From Thiomicrorhabdus sp. (lineage in GTDB: Bacteria; Pseudomonadota; Gammaproteobacteria; Thiomicrospirales; Thiomicrospiraceae), in NCBI RefSeq assembly GCF_963662555.1, contig NZ_OY759719.1, forward strand, positions 248,001 to 312,000: 64,000 bases of DNA, given 5' to 3'. This document shows positions 26,870 to 40,300 of this stretch, piece after piece. Position 1 is the first letter of the stretch. The number at the start of each line of letters is the position of its first letter. The position numbers and the translations under genes were made by a program. Below the pieces are notes generated by a model, which saw only the letters and a list, made by a program, of their open reading frames with translations, made no database searches and had not been told where the DNA came from.

Positions 26870-28234
26870 TTAAGCAATCGCCTTAGATTTTTGCAAAAGC
26901 ATTTTTAAATTAGTTTGAGCTTCTTCATTACCATATTCTGCGGCTAGCCCTAACCAAGTATGAGCTTGAGCCATATCTTGGGCTACGCCTTGACCTTGAA
27001 AATACATCATACCTAATGCATTCTGGGCACGTAAATTACCTCGTAAGGCAGCAAAACGATAAAGTTTGACGGCATAATCCAAATTAACTGGCATACCTAA
27101 ACCCTCTTCAAAAAGATGGCCCAGTTTATAAGCGGCATCAGGATTGCCTTTTTGGAAGGCCTGATGATACATATTGGCTGCCATTGCGTAGGACTGTTTT
27201 ATAGGTTTACCTTGTTCATACATCAAACCTAAACTTGTTTCAGCAAGCGAATAATCTCTAAAGGCACAATTTTCATATAGATTAAATGCAGTTTCTAAAT
27301 CGCCTGCTTTTTCACTCGCTTGTGCTTTTTTAAATATTGGGTACATAAAGTGTTCATCAGCCAAAACAGTCATTGGATCAGCGGGGTAAGATTTATCGAC
27401 CCTAACACTCATTTTTCTAACCCATTCAGGAACGGTTTGGTCTTTTAACCACTTTTTTAGTTCTACCAGGTCTGGTCTTTTTTCAGGCGTTTTCTGTGTC
27501 ATCCAAAATATTAAATAACGCCAAAAAATAGGCAGTTTGTTCATTTTGTGTACAGAATGATGTGTATGTGCCCATAATTTATTGGCTTCGCTTTCACCTT
27601 TACCAAGTCGATAAATATGCTTACCCGTTAAAGCAAAATAAAGGGTACAACCCAAAGAATAAATATCGCTTGCCTCGTCTAGCCGACCATTCAATCGTTC
27701 TGGAGAACAGTAGAGTTTATCCCCTAAAATAAGTTCTGATTCATAAGAACCTAATGACGGAATAGCATGACTCCATTCAACTAGATAAGCCTGTTTTTTA
27801 CCCAACAAAATATTATTAGGTGTTATATCACCATGCACAAACCCTAAGGTATGGACGTGTTCTAGTACGGCAACCATATCAGTTAATAGTTTTTTGGCTG
27901 CTTTAGCACTAAAAGCCCCTTTTTTATCTATCGTTTGCTGTAGGCTTTTTTTACTTTTAAAGTCAAAAAATTGCAGATAATGATATCCAACTTTGCGAAT
28001 TTCATTAAAGTGAATAAATTCGGGAAATTGATTAAGATAATGCAATATGTCTTTTTCACGCTTGACAGCCTGATGACTTCTCACATCTTTCAAAACACGA
28101 ACAAACTGTTTTCGTGAACCCTTATCTAAAGTTTGTTTTACTTTAAATACAATGGCCTCGTCATTAGAGCTTATTGGTTTTATTTTACTTATATCGGGCT
28201 GCTGTTCTAAAACAGATAGAATACCAACAGACAT
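26870..28234 (-). CDS. Atypical Hanks-type protein kinase with C-terminal Sel1 repeats
   Basis: The protein has 454 residues, with a kinase-like domain at about 20-275 and Sel1-like repeats from about 290 to the end (for example AETSLGLMYEQGKPIKQSYAMAANMYHQAF and the next two units). Kinase landmarks are the putative ATP-anchoring Lys49 (VRVLKDV), a catalytic loop HGDITPNN at 134-141 with both D136 and N141, SPE at 177-179 for APE, and SDIYSLG with D190. The Mg-binding DFG is replaced by EWS (E153), and the glycine-rich loop is weak. It could be a low-activity kinase using Glu for metal, or a pseudokinase scaffold. There is no membrane segment. It lies 74 bp downstream of the giant adhesin gene, with a terminator between. 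Confidence 0.85.
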   Translation of the reverse strand: MSVGILSVLEQQPDISKIKPISSNDEAIVFKVKQTLDKGSRKQFVRVLKDVRSHQAVKREKDILHYLNQFPEFIHFNEIRKVGYHYLQFFDFKSKKSLQQTIDKKGAFSAKAAKKLLTDMVAVLEHVHTLGFVHGDITPNNILLGKKQAYLVEWSHAIPSLGSYESELILGDKLYCSPERLNGRLDEASDIYSLGCTLYFALTGKHIYRLGKGESEANKLWAHTHHSVHKMNKLPIFWRYLIFWMTQKTPEKRPDLVELKKWLKDQTVPEWVRKMSVRVDKSYPADPMTVLADEHFMYPIFKKAQASEKAGDLETAFNLYENCAFRDYSLAETSLGLMYEQGKPIKQSYAMAANMYHQAFQKGNPDAAYKLGHLFEEGLGMPVNLDYAVKLYRFAALRGNLRAQNALGMMYFQGQGVAQDMAQAHTWLGLAAEYGNEEAQTNLKMLLQKSKAIA

Positions 28235-28267
28235 ATTTGTCTAATTCCTATTTTTAACATGTCATAT

Positions 28268-28289
28268 AAAAAAGGGCACCCACGTGCCC
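28268..28289 (-). terminator. Rho-independent terminator after the adhesin gene
   Basis: On the minus strand GGGCAC-GTGG-GTGCCC is followed by TTTTTT, about 20 bp after the adhesin stop. It separates the adhesin from the kinase gene, so the kinase is read through at low level or has its own promoter. Confidence 0.85.
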
Positions 28290-28308
28290 CATTCATTGTG
28301 CTTAAAGT

Positions 28309-31300
28309 TTAATCGTGCTGATAATCAATATTTAAATCATTAATATCGTCTTCAGTAACCACTCTATCTTGAAGCACAACAGTTGTTATCGCTCCACCAG
28401 GGTCTGATTCACCATTGGCATCAATAGTGATTTGGGTAGATACCGCCGAAGCTTGGTCTGCCACTTCATTTCCGCTACTATCAAGGAAAGCAAAATTTAA
28501 ATATTCTGCTAAATTATCTTGAGTAACAGCTTCATCACTATTAATAACCTCACTAAGATCTAACACATCATTAGTTGTATCAAAGTCCACTAATTTAGCA
28601 TCTTCTTGTGAATTGATAACAAAGTTTTCAATTTCATTATCATCACCATAAAGAATTAGACCTTCTTCAGGAGTACCTGGTACTTGCTGAGTAATCTGCA
28701 GATTATCTACAAACGCAATTTCATCATTAGCGGTAGAATCAACCTGTAATTCCAGAGTTAAATGCCCTTGGCTATCTAGCTGTGCTTCAAACTCATATTG
28801 ATGACCATCATTGCTTGTAGAGTTATCATTGCCATCATAGATACTATTAAACTGGCTTTCTTTCTCTATACCGTTGGCAAAAACTTTGAAGTAGTCTTTA
28901 GAACCACCGGATAATTCCCAACCACCGGCAATATTCATATCAAAGCTAACTGTAACTGTTTGATTAGCATTCTCTACACCATAGTCAAATGTTTTTGATA
29001 CAGTTTCGTCTCTTTGAATTCGTAGCTCTCCATTTGAAGTATCCGCATTTGAACTCCAACCGGTTAGACCAGAATCAAAATTCTCTGAAGTTATTACTTG
29101 CTCAGAAGTAGTTGAAGATTCAACATTCACAAAGATTCTAACATCAAACGAAGTTGGATCACCATCTTGGTCAACAGCAGTCACACCAAATGTTTTCATG
29201 GTATCAGATGCAAACTCAGTTGATCTACCAGAGTAACTATATTGACCTGTAGTAAAGTCAAAAGTTAAGTTACCTTGTCCAGCAATCTCTATACCTGTTG
29301 TAGGGAAGTCATTTGCATTATAGTCGACACCATCAACGGTAATATGATCAATAGATATAGTACCATTACCACCAGAAATATTATCTAGAGTGGTACCAGA
29401 ACCAATATTATCAAAAGCACCACCAGATACGGTTAGCTCTGGAGCTAATGTATCTGCTAACTCCGATTCATCTGTAACAATGGTTGTTTCAACATTACCT
29501 GCATTAGCCAACACATCAAGATAATCAATATTGGTAATACCTTCTCCTAAAGCAATTACGTGAAGATCATCAACATTGTTATCAACAAATGTATTCCAAC
29601 CATCAATATAATTGACATCTAAATAAGTCCCTGCAGGCCCAGCATTACCACCATCATTATTTTCTGCCGTTGGTTCTCCATCAGAGATAAAGTAAGCAAC
29701 TGTTTTATCAGCAACTGGCTCTGTAGAGGCGAAATTAGTATAAGTTTTTAATACTGCATCTTCGTAGTTAGTAGAACCGCCAGCAGACAGTGCATTAATT
29801 GCATTAATTGCATCAGTTACAGACATCCATTGCGAAGCCGTTGCACTACTACTGAAGGTGACAAGTTTTACATTAACGTTTCCAAATGTATCATAGGCAT
29901 TTAACATTTGCCCTAATGCATCTTTAGCTAATGCCAATCGGTTAACGTTTGAACTGTTATTCGTCATACTGCCAGAAATATCCAAAGTAATAACAACATT
30001 GGTATCTTGCGATAATGCATCACTTGTAAAGTCCATACCACGAACTTCATCAATAGATTGAGGCTGCAAGTCTTCATAAACTGAGTGACCATTAATATCA
30101 ACAGTTAAGGTTGAAGTTGTGCTATCTCCATCATTATCCGTCATTGTATAGTCAAATGTAGCTTGTAGCGTTTCACCATCTTGAAGAGCATCTTTGGTTT
30201 CTCTATTTAACGTAAACTCATAACTACCATCAGCATTACCAGTAAAGGTACCGTATGGGCTAGTTATAGTATCCCAAACCACACCCGTATCAGAACCATC
30301 TGCACCGGCTTCAGCAGACACAGTACCTGTAACCGTAGGCAAAGAATCAACAGATTGAACAGAACCAACTACCTCAAATGTATTGGCCTCACCTTCATTT
30401 GTGTAAATAACTTCAACGGCGTCACCATTAGCATCTTTGAATCCGTCAATGCTAATAATGTAATCTTGGTTATCTACCGTAACAGTTTGTTGTGTTGATG
30501 GCAGTGTAATAATATCACGTGGATCTGCACCATCATTCGGAGTCTCATTATGGTCAATTGGAATATCAAAGCTGATTGGGTATGTCACCCCATTAATTAA
30601 GATATCCATTTGCATGGTTAATGTAACAGAGTCTAACGTTTCACCGGTAACTGGGAAGTTATTGTGGGTGAATGTACCCAAAACAATTGAATCACCCGCA
30701 TTGACCGTTGTAGACACATTTGAACTTAAAATCTGATTATCAACTAAATCATAACCTGATGGACCATCTGTTCCAGATCCCCATTGAAGTTCATCAATAT
30801 AAGAATCTGAGTCGTTATTAAATTGTGATATACCAGAGTTATCACTTGCTGTCGATATTGGATTTGACCAACCAGCAGAGTAATTTCTGATTTCAATGAC
30901 ATCCAAATTAACATCCATTACATTGGTTGTTGGTTGTGCATCTGGTGAATCGTCTTCTACAGTAACCGTTAATGTATTGTTTGCAGATTGAATACCATCC
31001 GATACATTAACACCAAGATCAAACGATAATTCACCTTCAATATTATCACCATAAGTATGATCAACAGGCCCTGACAAAGTCACCGTGTAATCACCATTAT
31101 TATCAATAACAGCACGAATAATCTCATCTGAACCTGCAGTACCAATTAATGGATTAGCCGCTGTTCCATCACCCGACCATTGAATCGTAACACCATCAGA
31201 TTTAATGATGGTTGTAGGGGCTGTTAACGTGACACTTAAAGTATCATTTGTATCAACATCTGAAACAGATAATGAACCAGTATATACTTTGCCAGCACCA

Positions 31301-34300
31301 AGATCACTTGATCCAATCGTATCTTCAATACCCCCAGCAAGGAGTTCTTCAGATACTCGAGCATCACCATGGCCACATACAGGCCCATCATTAGTACCAG
31401 TTACATTAATGACAAGTTCAGCTGTGTCAGAGCCACCTTCTCCATCGCTCACGGTATATGTAAATGTATCCGTCACAGATTGACCCGCTGACAAAGCATT
31501 TGCTGCAGGTTGATTTGCAATATAGGTATATGAACCATCTGGATTTAAAGTCAAAGAACCATAAACACCAACAAGCGGCGTAGAAACATTACCTGAAGTA
31601 CCTGATCCCGTTTCAGAACCAGTACGTATTGCAGATACAGTTAATGAATCTCCATCTGGATCTACATCTTGACCGTTTCCGTTAATAACACCATTAGCAG
31701 CAGTAACAGTTAAAGTCGCATCTTCTAATACACTTCCAGAATCATCCTCTGCAATCGGTGATGGGTTAGAAACATCCCAATTAAATGTTTGTTCTGTAGG
31801 TGGGTTTGCACCATCAGTAGCTGAGATTGTTACGGTATAGACACCATCTGAATTAGTTCCACCTTGAGAAGCACTATGATCAATCGTTCCAGAAATAACA
31901 CCTGTCGATGGATCAATAGTCAGTCCTGGCGGTAATCCAGTCGCTGAATACGTCAAAGAATTATCATCAGTAAAACTTGATGATACATCAAGAGTTATTA
32001 AATCTGAATCCTCATCAGATTGATCAACAATAGGTGTCGAAGATGGAGATTCGTCATCATCCGTAATCGTCGTGATGACTTCCGCTTGCCCTAATGACAC
32101 CGCTTCGTAACCACCTGTTCCATAGTTGGTGATCTCGACTTTGTAGTCTTCTGAGTTTTCTTTGATGGCGTCTTCTACGTTATCGATTGTAAATTTCGCT
32201 TCGGTTAGACCCGCTGGAATCGTTACGTTTTGGGTGCCAACTACCACATCTCCGTTTGTCGTAATATTGGAGGTCGTAATCTCGATAACCATGTCCGCAA
32301 GTGGCGCATTGGTCACGCTTAGGGTGTATTCAACCGCATCACCTTCGAGGGTGCTCGTCGATCCACTCAGACTTAATTCCGTACCGCTATCTGGTGTATC
32401 TGGGATACCTGGAATACCTGGAGGTGGTGTTGGATCACTTGCGTCAATGATCGTGGTCGTGACACTGTTCGCTGCCGCGTCAACCGCTACCGCTTCGAAT
32501 TGGGCTCCGCTTGCACTAACGATTTCAGCGACGAAGTTTTCGCCACTATCGGCTATCGCATCGTCTGTCGTTTGCACTGTGAAGGTCGCTGAGCTTTGAT
32601 TCGCTGGAATTGTTACGGTTTTGTCAACACTGATGTAGTCCACATCGCCTGTCGCTGGGTTCGTTACCGCTTCTAGCGTTTTGACTACAACGTCTATTGG
32701 GCTTGAAGAGACGGTATCTGTTGAGACGGTATAGGTTGCTTGATTGCCTTCCCATACTGTTTTGTCACCGTCAATGCTGACTGTGGCTCCGACATCTTTT
32801 TCGTTCGGTTGATCTGGGTTGTTTGGATCGTATGGATTCGTCTCATCTAGGATCGTTCCAGTCGCCGTTTGCCCTCCAATCGTCAAGGTGTAGTATTCGC
32901 CACTGTCGGCTAACGCATCGTCTGTAACTGTCGTGCTCACGGTGAAGCTGGTAACTCCCGCTGGGACCGTAATCAGTCCGGTATTGGCATCGTAACTCAC
33001 GCCATCACTAAACACAGGTGTACCATGATCCACCGCTTGTGTGGTCGTATCCACTAGGCTGAAGGAATAGACTTCATCGGTTGTACTCTGACCACTCATC
33101 GTGACTGTGTGTACTAGGTTGTTGTTTGCCGTACCTTCAGTTTGCGTGTCATCCGTGATGCTCACAACCGTCACGCTGTCATCATCCGTGATCGTCGTGA
33201 TGACTTCCGCTTGCCCTAATGACACCGCTTCGTAACCACCTGTTCCATAGTTGGTGATCTCGACTTTGTAGTCTTCTGGGTTTTCTTTGATGGCGTCTTC
33301 TACGTTATCGATTGTAAATTTCGCTTCGGTTAGACCCGCTGGAATCGTTACGTTTTGGGTGCCAACTACCACATCTCCGTTTGTCGTAATATTGGAGGTC
33401 GTAATCTCGATAACCATGTCCGCAAGTGGCGCATTGGTCACGCTTAGGGTGTATTCAACCGCATCACCTTCGAGGGTGCTCGTCGATCCACTCAGACTTA
33501 ATTCCGTACCGCTATCTGGTGTATCTGGGATACCTGGAATACCTGGAGGTGGTGTTGGATCACTTGCGTCAATGATCGTGGTCGTGACACTGTTCGCTGC
33601 CGCGTCAACCGCTACCGCTTCGAATTGGGCTCCGCTTGCACTAACGATTTCAGCGACGAAGTTTTCGCCACTATCGGCTATCGCATCGTCTGTCGTTTGC
33701 ACTGTGAAGGTCACTGAGCTTTGATTCGCTGGAATTGTTACGGTTTTGTCAACACTGATGTAGTCCACATCGCCTGTCGCTGGGTTCGTTACCGCTTCTA
33801 GCGTTTTGACTACAACGTCTATTGGGCTTGAAGAGACGGTATCTGTTGAGACGGTATAGGTTGCTTGATTGCCTTCCCATACTGTTTTGTCACCGTCAAT
33901 GCTGACCGTGGCTCCGGCATCCGGTGTATCTGGGATACCTGGAATACCTGGAGGTGGTGTTGGATCACTTGCGTCAATGATCGTGGTCGTGACACTGTTC
34001 GCTGCCGCGTCAACCGCTACCGCTTCGAATTGGGCTCCGCTTGCACTAACGATTTCAGCGACGAAGTTTTCGCCACTATCGGCTATCGCATCGTCTGTCG
34101 TTTGCACTGTGAAGGTCACTGAGCTTTGATTCGCTGGAATTGTTACGGTTTTGTCAACACTGATGTAGTCCACATCGCCTGTCGCTGGGTTCGTTACCGC
34201 TTCTAGCGTTTTGACTACAACGTCTATTGGGCTTGAAGAGACGGTATCTGTTGAGACGGTATAGGTTGCTTGATTGCCTTCCCATACTGTTTTGTCACCG

Positions 34301-37300
34301 TCAATGCTGACCGTGGCTCCGGCATCCGGTGTATCTGGGATACCTGGAATACCTGGAGGTGGTGTTGGATCACTTGCGTCAATGATCGTGGTCGTGACAC
34401 TGTTCGCTGCCGCGTCAACCGCTACCGCTTCGAATTGGGCTCCGCTTGCACTAACGATTTCAGCGACGAAGTTTTCGCCACTATCGGCTATCGCATCGTC
34501 TGTCGTTTGCACTGTGAAGGTCGCTGAGCTTTGATTCGCTGGAATTGTTACGGTTTTGTCAACACTGATGTAGTCCACATCGCCTGTCGCTGGGTTCGTT
34601 ACCGCTTCTAGCGTTTTGACTACAACGTCTATTGGGCTTGAAGAGACGGTATCTGTTGAGACGGTATAGGTTGCTTGATTGCCTTCCCATACTGTTTTGT
34701 CACCGTCAATGCTGACCGTGGCTCCGGCATCCGGTGTATCTGGGATACCTGGAATACCTGGAGGTGGTGTTGGATCACTTGCGTCAATGATCGTGGTCGT
34801 GACACTGTTCGCTGCCGCGTCAACCGCTACCGCTTCGAATTGGGCTCCGCTTGCACTAACGATTTCAGCGACGAAGTTTTCGCCACTATCGGCTATCGCA
34901 TCGTCTGTCGTTTGCACTGTGAAGGTCACTGAGCTTTGATTCGCTGGAATTGTTACGGTTTTGTCAACACTGATGTAGTCCACATCGCCTGTCGCTGGGT
35001 TCGTTACCGCTTCTAGCGTTTTGACTACAACGTCTATTGGGCTTGAAGAGACGGTATCTGTTGAGACGGTATAGGTTGCTTGATTGCCTTCCCATACTGT
35101 TTTGTCACCGTCAATGCTGACCGTGGCTCCGGCATCCGGTGTATCTGGGATACCTGGAATACCTGGAGGTGGTGTTGGATCACTTGCGTCAATGATCGTG
35201 GTCGTGACACTGTTCGCTGCCGCGTCAACCGCTACCGCTTCGAATTGGGCTCCGCTTGCACTAACGATTTCAGCGACGAAGTTTTCGCCACTATCGGCTA
35301 TCGCATCGTCTGTCGTTTGCACTGTGAAGGTCACTGAGCTTTGATTCGCTGGAATTGTTACGGTTTTGTCAACACTGATGTAGTCCACATCGCCTGTCGC
35401 TGGGTTCGTTACCGCTTCTAGCGTTTTGACTACAACGTCTATTGGGCTTGAAGAGACGGTATCTGTTGAGACGGTATAGGTTGCTTGATTGCCTTCCCAT
35501 ACTGTTTTGTCACCGTCAATGCTGACTGTGGCTCCGACATCTTTTTCGTTCGGTTGATCTGGGTTGTTTGGATCGTATGGATTCGTCTCATCTAGGATCG
35601 TTCCAGTCGCCGTTTGCCCTCCAATCGTCAAGGTGTAGTATTCGCCACTGTCGGCTAACGCATCGTCTGTAACTGTCGTGCTCACGGTGAAGCTGGTAAC
35701 TCCCGCTGGGACCGTAATCAGTCCGGTATTGGCATCGTAACTCACGCCATCACTAAACACAGGTGTACCATGATCCACCGCTTGTGTGGTCGTATCCACT
35801 AGGCTGAAGGAATAGACTTCATCGGTTGTACTCTGACCACTCATCGTGACTGTGTGTACTAGGTTGTTGTTTGCCGTACCTTCAGTTTGCGTGTCATCCG
35901 TGATGCTCACAACCGTCACGCTGTCATCATCCGTGATCGTCGTGATGACTTCCGCTTGCCCTAATGACACCGCTTCGTAACCACCTGTTCCATAGTTGGT
36001 GATCTCGACTTTGTAGTCTTCTGGGTTTTCTTTGATGGCGTCTTCTACGTTATCGATTGTAAATTTCGCTTCGGTTAGACCCGCTGGAATCGTTACGTTT
36101 TGGGTGCCAACTACCACATCTCCGTTTGTCGTAATATTGGAGGTCGTAATCTCGATAACCATGTCCGCAAGTGGCGCATTGGTCACGCTTAGGGTGTATT
36201 CAACCGCATCACCTTCGAGGGTGCTCGTCGATCCACTCAGACTTAATTCCGTACCGCTATCTGGTGTATCTGGGATACCTGGAATACCTGGAGGTGGTGT
36301 TGGATCACTTGCGTCAATGATCGTGGTCGTGACACTGTTCGCTGCCGCGTCAACCGCTACCGCTTCGAATTGGGCTCCGCTTGCACTAACGATTTCAGCG
36401 ACGAAGTTTTCGCCACTATCGGCTATCGCATCGTCTGTCGTTTGCACTGTGAAGGTCACTGAGCTTTGATTCGCTGGAATTGTTACGGTTTTGTCAACAC
36501 TGATGTAGTCCACATCGCCTGTCGCTGGGTTCGTTACCGCTTCTAGCGTTTTGACTACAACGTCTATTGGGCTTGAAGAGACGGTATCTGTTGAGACGGT
36601 ATAGGTTGCTTGATTGCCTTCCCATACTGTTTTGTCACCGTCAATGCTGACCGTGGCTCCGGCATCCGGTGTATCTGGGATACCTGGAATACCTGGAGGT
36701 GGTGTTGGATCACTTGCGTCAATGATCGTGGTCGTGACACTGTTCGCTGCCGCGTCAACCGCTACCGCTTCGAATTGGGCTCCGCTTGCACTAACGATTT
36801 CAGCGACGAAGTTTTCGCCACTATCGGCTATCGCATCGTCTGTCGTTTGCACTGTGAAGGTCACTGAGCTTTGATTCGCTGGAATTGTTACGGTTTTGTC
36901 AACACTGATGTAGTCCACATCGCCTGTCGCTGGGTTCGTTACCGCTTCTAGCGTTTTGACTACAACGTCTATTGGGCTTGAAGAGACGGTATCTGTTGAG
37001 ACGGTATAGGTTGCTTGATTGCCTTCCCATACTGTTTTGTCACCGTCAATGCTGACCGTGGCTCCGGCATCCGGTGTATCTGGGATACCTGGAATACCTG
37101 GAGGTGGTGTTGGATCACTTGCGTCAATGATCGTGGTCGTGACACTGTTCGCTGCCGCGTCAACCGCTACCGCTTCGAATTGGGCTCCGCTTGCACTAAC
37201 GATTTCAGCGACGAAGTTTTCGCCACTATCGGCTATCGCATCGTCTGTCGTTTGCACTGTGAAGGTCACTGAGCTTTGATTCGCTGGAATTGTTACGGTT

Positions 37301-40300
37301 TTGTCAACACTGATGTAGTCCACATCGCCTGTCGCTGGGTTCGTTACCGCTTCTAGCGTTTTGACTACAACGTCTATTGGGCTTGAAGAGACGGTATCTG
37401 TTGAGACGGTATAGGTTGCTTGATTGCCTTCCCATACTGTTTTGTCACCGTCAATGCTGACCGTGGCTCCGGCATCCGGTGTATCTGGGATACCTGGAAT
37501 ACCTGGAGGTGGTGTTGGATCACTTGCGTCAATGATCGTGGTCGTGACACTGTTCGCTGCCGCGTCAACCGCTACCGCTTCGAATTGGGCTCCGCTTGCA
37601 CTAACGATTTCAGCGACGAAGTTTTCGCCACTATCGGCTATCGCATCGTCTGTCGTTTGCACTGTGAAGGTCACTGAGCTTTGATTCGCTGGAATTGTTA
37701 CGGTTTTGTCAACACTGATGTAGTCCACATCGCCTGTCGCTGGGTTCGTTACCGCTTCTAGCGTTTTGACTACAACGTCTATTGGGCTTGAAGAGACGGT
37801 ATCTGTTGAGACGGTATAGGTTGCTTGATTGCCTTCCCATACTGTTTTGTCACCGTCAATGCTGACCGTGGCTCCGGCATCCGGTGTATCTGGGATACCT
37901 GGAATACCTGGAGGTGGTGTTGGATCACTTGCGTCAATGATCGTGGTCGTGACACTGTTCGCTGCCGCGTCAACCGCTACCGCTTCGAATTGGGCTCCGC
38001 TTGCACTAACGATTTCAGCGACGAAGTTTTCGCCACTATCGGCTATCGCATCGTCTGTCGTTTGCACTGTGAAGGTCGCTGAGCTTTGATTCGCTGGAAT
38101 TGTTACGGTTTTGTCAACACTGATGTAGTCCACATCGCCTGTCGCTGGGTTCGTTACCGCTTCTAGCGTTTTGACTACAACGTCTATTGGGCTTGAAGAG
38201 ACGGTATCTGTTGAGACGGTATAGGTTGCTTGATTGCCTTCCCATACTGTTTTGTCACCGTCAATGCTGACCGTGGCTCCGGCATCCGGTGTATCTGGGA
38301 TACCTGGAATACCTGGAGGTGGTGTTGGATCACTTGCGTCAATGATCGTGGTCGTGACACTGTTCGCTGCCGCGTCAACCGCTACCGCTTCGAATTGGGC
38401 TCCGCTTGCACTAACGATTTCAGCGACGAAGTTTTCGCCACTATCGGCTATCGCATCGTCTGTCGTTTGCACTGTGAAGGTCACTGAGCTTTGATTCGCT
38501 GGAATTGTTACGGTTTTGTCAACACTGATGTAGTCCACATCGCCTGTCGCTGGGTTCGTTACCGCTTCTAGCGTTTTGACTACAACGTCTATTGGGCTTG
38601 AAGAGACGGTATCTGTTGAGACGGTATAGGTTGCTTGATTGCCTTCCCATACTGTTTTGTCACCGTCAATGCTGACCGTGGCTCCGGCATCCGGTGTATC
38701 TGGGATACCTGGAATACCTGGAGGTGGTGTTGGATCACTTGCGTCAATGATCGTGGTCGTGACACTGTTCGCTGCCGCGTCAACCGCTACCGCTTCGAAT
38801 TGGGCTCCGCTTGCACTAACGATTTCAGCGACGAAGTTTTCGCCACTATCGGCTATCGCATCGTCTGTCGTTTGCACTGTGAAGGTCACTGAGCTTTGAT
38901 TCGCTGGAATTGTTACGGTTTTGTCAACACTGATGTAGTCCACATCGCCTGTCGCTGGGTTCGTTACCGCTTCTAGCGTTTTGACTACAACGTCTATTGG
39001 GCTTGAAGAGACGGTATCTGTTGAGACGGTATAGGTTGCTTGATTGCCTTCCCATACTGTTTTGTCACCGTCAATGCTGACTGTGGCTCCGACATCTTTT
39101 TCGTTCGGTTGATCTGGGTTGTTTGGATCGTATGGATTCGTCTCATCTAGGATCGTTCCAGTCGCCGTTTGCCCTCCAATCGTCAAGGTGTAGTATTCGC
39201 CACTGTCGGCTAACGCATCGTCTGTAACTGTCGTGCTCACGGTGAAGCTGGTAACTCCCGCTGGGACCGTAATCAGTCCGGTATTGGCATCGTAACTCAC
39301 GCCATCACTAAACACAGGTGTACCATGATCCACCGCTTGTGTGGTCGTATCCACTAGGCTGAAGGAATAGACTTCATCGGTTGTACTCTGACCACTCATC
39401 GTGACTGTGTGTACTAGGTTGTTGTTTGCCGTACCTTCAGTTTGCGTGTCATCCGTGATGCTCACAACCGTCACGCTGTCATCATCCGTGATCGTCGTGA
39501 TGACTTCCGCTTGCCCTAATGACACCGCTTCGTAACCACCTGTTCCATAGTTGGTGATCTCGACTTTGTAGTCTTCTGGGTTTTCTTTGATGGCGTCTTC
39601 TACGTTATCGATTGTAAATTTCGCTTCGGTTAGACCCGCTGGAATCGTTACGTTTTGGGTGCCAACTACCACATCTCCGTTTGTCGTAATATTGGAGGTC
39701 GTAATCTCGATAACCATGTCCGCAAGTGGCGCATTGGTCACGCTTAGGGTGTATTCAACCGCATCACCTTCGAGGGTGCTCGTCGATCCACTCAGACTTA
39801 ATTCCGTACCGCTATCTGGTGTATCTGGGATACCTGGAATACCTGGAGGTGGTGTTGGATCACTTGCGTCAATGATCGTGGTCGTGACACTGTTCGCTGC
39901 CGCGTCAACCGCTACCGCTTCGAATTGGGCTCCGCTTGCACTAACGATTTCAGCGACGAAGTTTTCGCCACTATCGGCTATCGCATCGTCTGTCGTTTGC
40001 ACTGTGAAGGTCGCTGAGCTTTGATTCGCTGGAATTGTTACGGTTTTGTCAACACTGATGTAGTCCACATCGCCTGTCGCTGGGTTCGTTACCGCTTCTA
40101 GCGTTTTGACTACAACGTCTATTGGGCTTGAAGAGACGGTATCTGTTGAGACGGTATAGGTTGCTTGATTGCCTTCCCATACTGTTTTGTCACCGTCAAT
40201 GCTGACCGTGGCTCCGGCATCCGGTGTATCTGGGATACCTGGAATACCTGGAGGTGGTGTTGGATCACTTGCGTCAATGATCGTGGTCGTGACACTGTTC

